Shown here: positions 55,030-55,407 of the stretch, piece after piece | Numbering within the stretch: the first letter of the stretch is position 1 | Layout of the letters: each line of letters opens with the position of its first letter | DNA from: Actinoplanes sp. TBRC 11911 | GTDB taxonomy: Bacteria; Actinomycetota; Actinomycetes; Mycobacteriales; Micromonosporaceae | DNA: 55,407 nt | Assembly (NCBI RefSeq): GCF_012933445.1 | Contig: NZ_JABBNC010000050.1 | Coordinates: 1 to 55,407, forward strand | Direction: 5' to 3' | Made by a program: the position numbers and the translations under genes | The notes under the pieces: model-generated | The model's database searches: none | What the model saw: the letters and a program-made list of their open reading frames with translations, nothing else | Told to the model about the DNA's origin: nothing

Positions 55030-55407
55030 TAGACGAGTAAGTCCTAAGCCGAGTCAGCGACCGTGGGCGAGTCAGCCGCCGCGCGGGCACGATCTCGCGG
55101 CGGCCGCGTAGGCGAGTCAGCGACCTGATCGCCGTCCGTCCGCCAGCCCTCGCCACCCCTCTCGCATATCCGACATTTCCCGAGATTTATCGGATCGGCT
55201 GGGCCGCTGGACAGGCGGGCTCGGCGCGCGGCCGCGCGACGCTTCCATTCCGTGAGACGGGTGACCGCCTACTGAGACCCGCGCCCGCATCATGGACCCA
55301 CCGTCCGCGATGTGGGACCAACGTCCATTGTAGATAACGCGTTCGTCACATTATGAGGCTTTCGTCCGTCAGATTTTTCCGGCCGAATGTGAACCTTGGA
55401 GAGTTAT
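55030..55407 (+). repeat. Long dispersed non-coding element, copy C (truncated by window end)
   Basis: Same block order as copies A and B, including CGCTTCCATTCCGTGAGACG at 55,240-55,259. Its minisatellite region has about two units, interrupted by a separate hairpin, GCCGCCGCG (55,075) pairing with CGCGGCGGC (55,096). It runs off the window inside hairpin H3. Between the operator at 54,942 and this copy no gene is seen. Confidence 0.87.
55388..55407 (+). repeat. Dispersed hairpin, copy H3 (left arm only)
   Basis: TGTGAACCTTGGAGAGTTAT, identical to the left arm of H1, ends the window. The loop and right arm would lie beyond it. Confidence 0.85.

Noticed and set aside
1..55407. rRNA, tRNA, phage or intact insertion-sequence genes
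   Set aside because: I looked for anticodon-stem patterns, transposase and integrase motifs and phage structural genes by eye and saw none; a covariance or profile search would settle it.

Overview
The window is very GC-rich, with strong G/C bias at third codon positions, many GTG starts, and gene families typical of a large-genome, soil-type actinomycete. These include F420-type LLM oxidoreductases, an ECF41 sigma factor, a LAL regulator, a secreted GH9 cellulase and a copper radical oxidase. A filamentous actinobacterium of the Micromonosporaceae/Actinoplanes type is my best guess, but nothing here names a species. I see no rRNA, tRNA, CRISPR array, prophage or intact insertion sequence.

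Layout. 1-6.2 kb: a minus-strand operon of two large FtsX-type permeases and a small downstream protein, with no ATPase in view. 6.5-8.8 kb: an aldehyde dehydrogenase and a DMT exporter. 8.8-9.7 kb: a long non-coding repeat element with an 18-nt minisatellite. 9.7-15.3 kb: a frameshifted FMN reductase, a chemoreceptor, a P1-family peptidase carrying two in-frame minisatellites, a GNAT and a membrane-anchored protein. 15.6-19.4 kb: a hydrolase divergent from an ArsR/SRPBCC pair, an LLM oxidoreductase and a CDP-alcohol phosphatidyltransferase. 19.4-20.5 kb: a repeat-filled, gene-poor stretch. 20.5-30.5 kb: mostly small metabolic genes, a frameshifted MFS transporter, ohr behind an internally deleted LLM gene, a lipoprotein, and a carboxymuconolactone-decarboxylase-like/VOC pair. 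30.5-38.7 kb: a secreted phosphodiester glycosidase/metallophosphoesterase, a CPBP protease, a 43-residue membrane protein and a LAL regulator. 38.7-39.4 kb: a second copy of the long repeat beside a decapitated MFS gene. 39.4-43.6 kb: a DUF2087 regulator-like gene, a GH9 cellulase with a CebR-like operator, and a MetE-like methyltransferase. 44.3-48.6 kb: an LLM oxidoreductase, a protein with duplicated end domains, a PemK/antitoxin pair, and ECF41 sigma with a flavoprotein. 48.6-54.9 kb: a galactose-oxidase-like enzyme with a lectin domain, an AraC regulator, a class V aminotransferase and a second ArsR/SRPBCC operon. 55.0 kb to the end: a third, truncated copy of the long repeat.

The most unusual content is outside the genes. 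A family of hairpins (arms around ACCTTGGAGAGTT, an asymmetric conserved loop, and a conserved flank with ATGTGG...CCACAT) occurs at least six times in both orientations, plus one flank-only copy at the left edge. Three copies sit at the end of a roughly 400-620 nt element whose 18-nt minisatellite varies from 1 to 11 units. A second dispersed repeat (two inverted copies) and a third short motif share the same kind of intergenic space. Decayed genes lie beside several copies. Tandem minisatellites have also expanded inside at least three proteins. I read this as a genome region with an active, probably undescribed, non-coding repeat population.

Gene cooperation is mostly local. The ArsR/SRPBCC operons have palindromic operators. 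The ECF41 sigma is paired with an oxidoreductase. The GH9 cellulase and copper oxidase fit polysaccharide use at the cell surface. The PemK/antitoxin pair is a translationally coupled toxin-antitoxin module.
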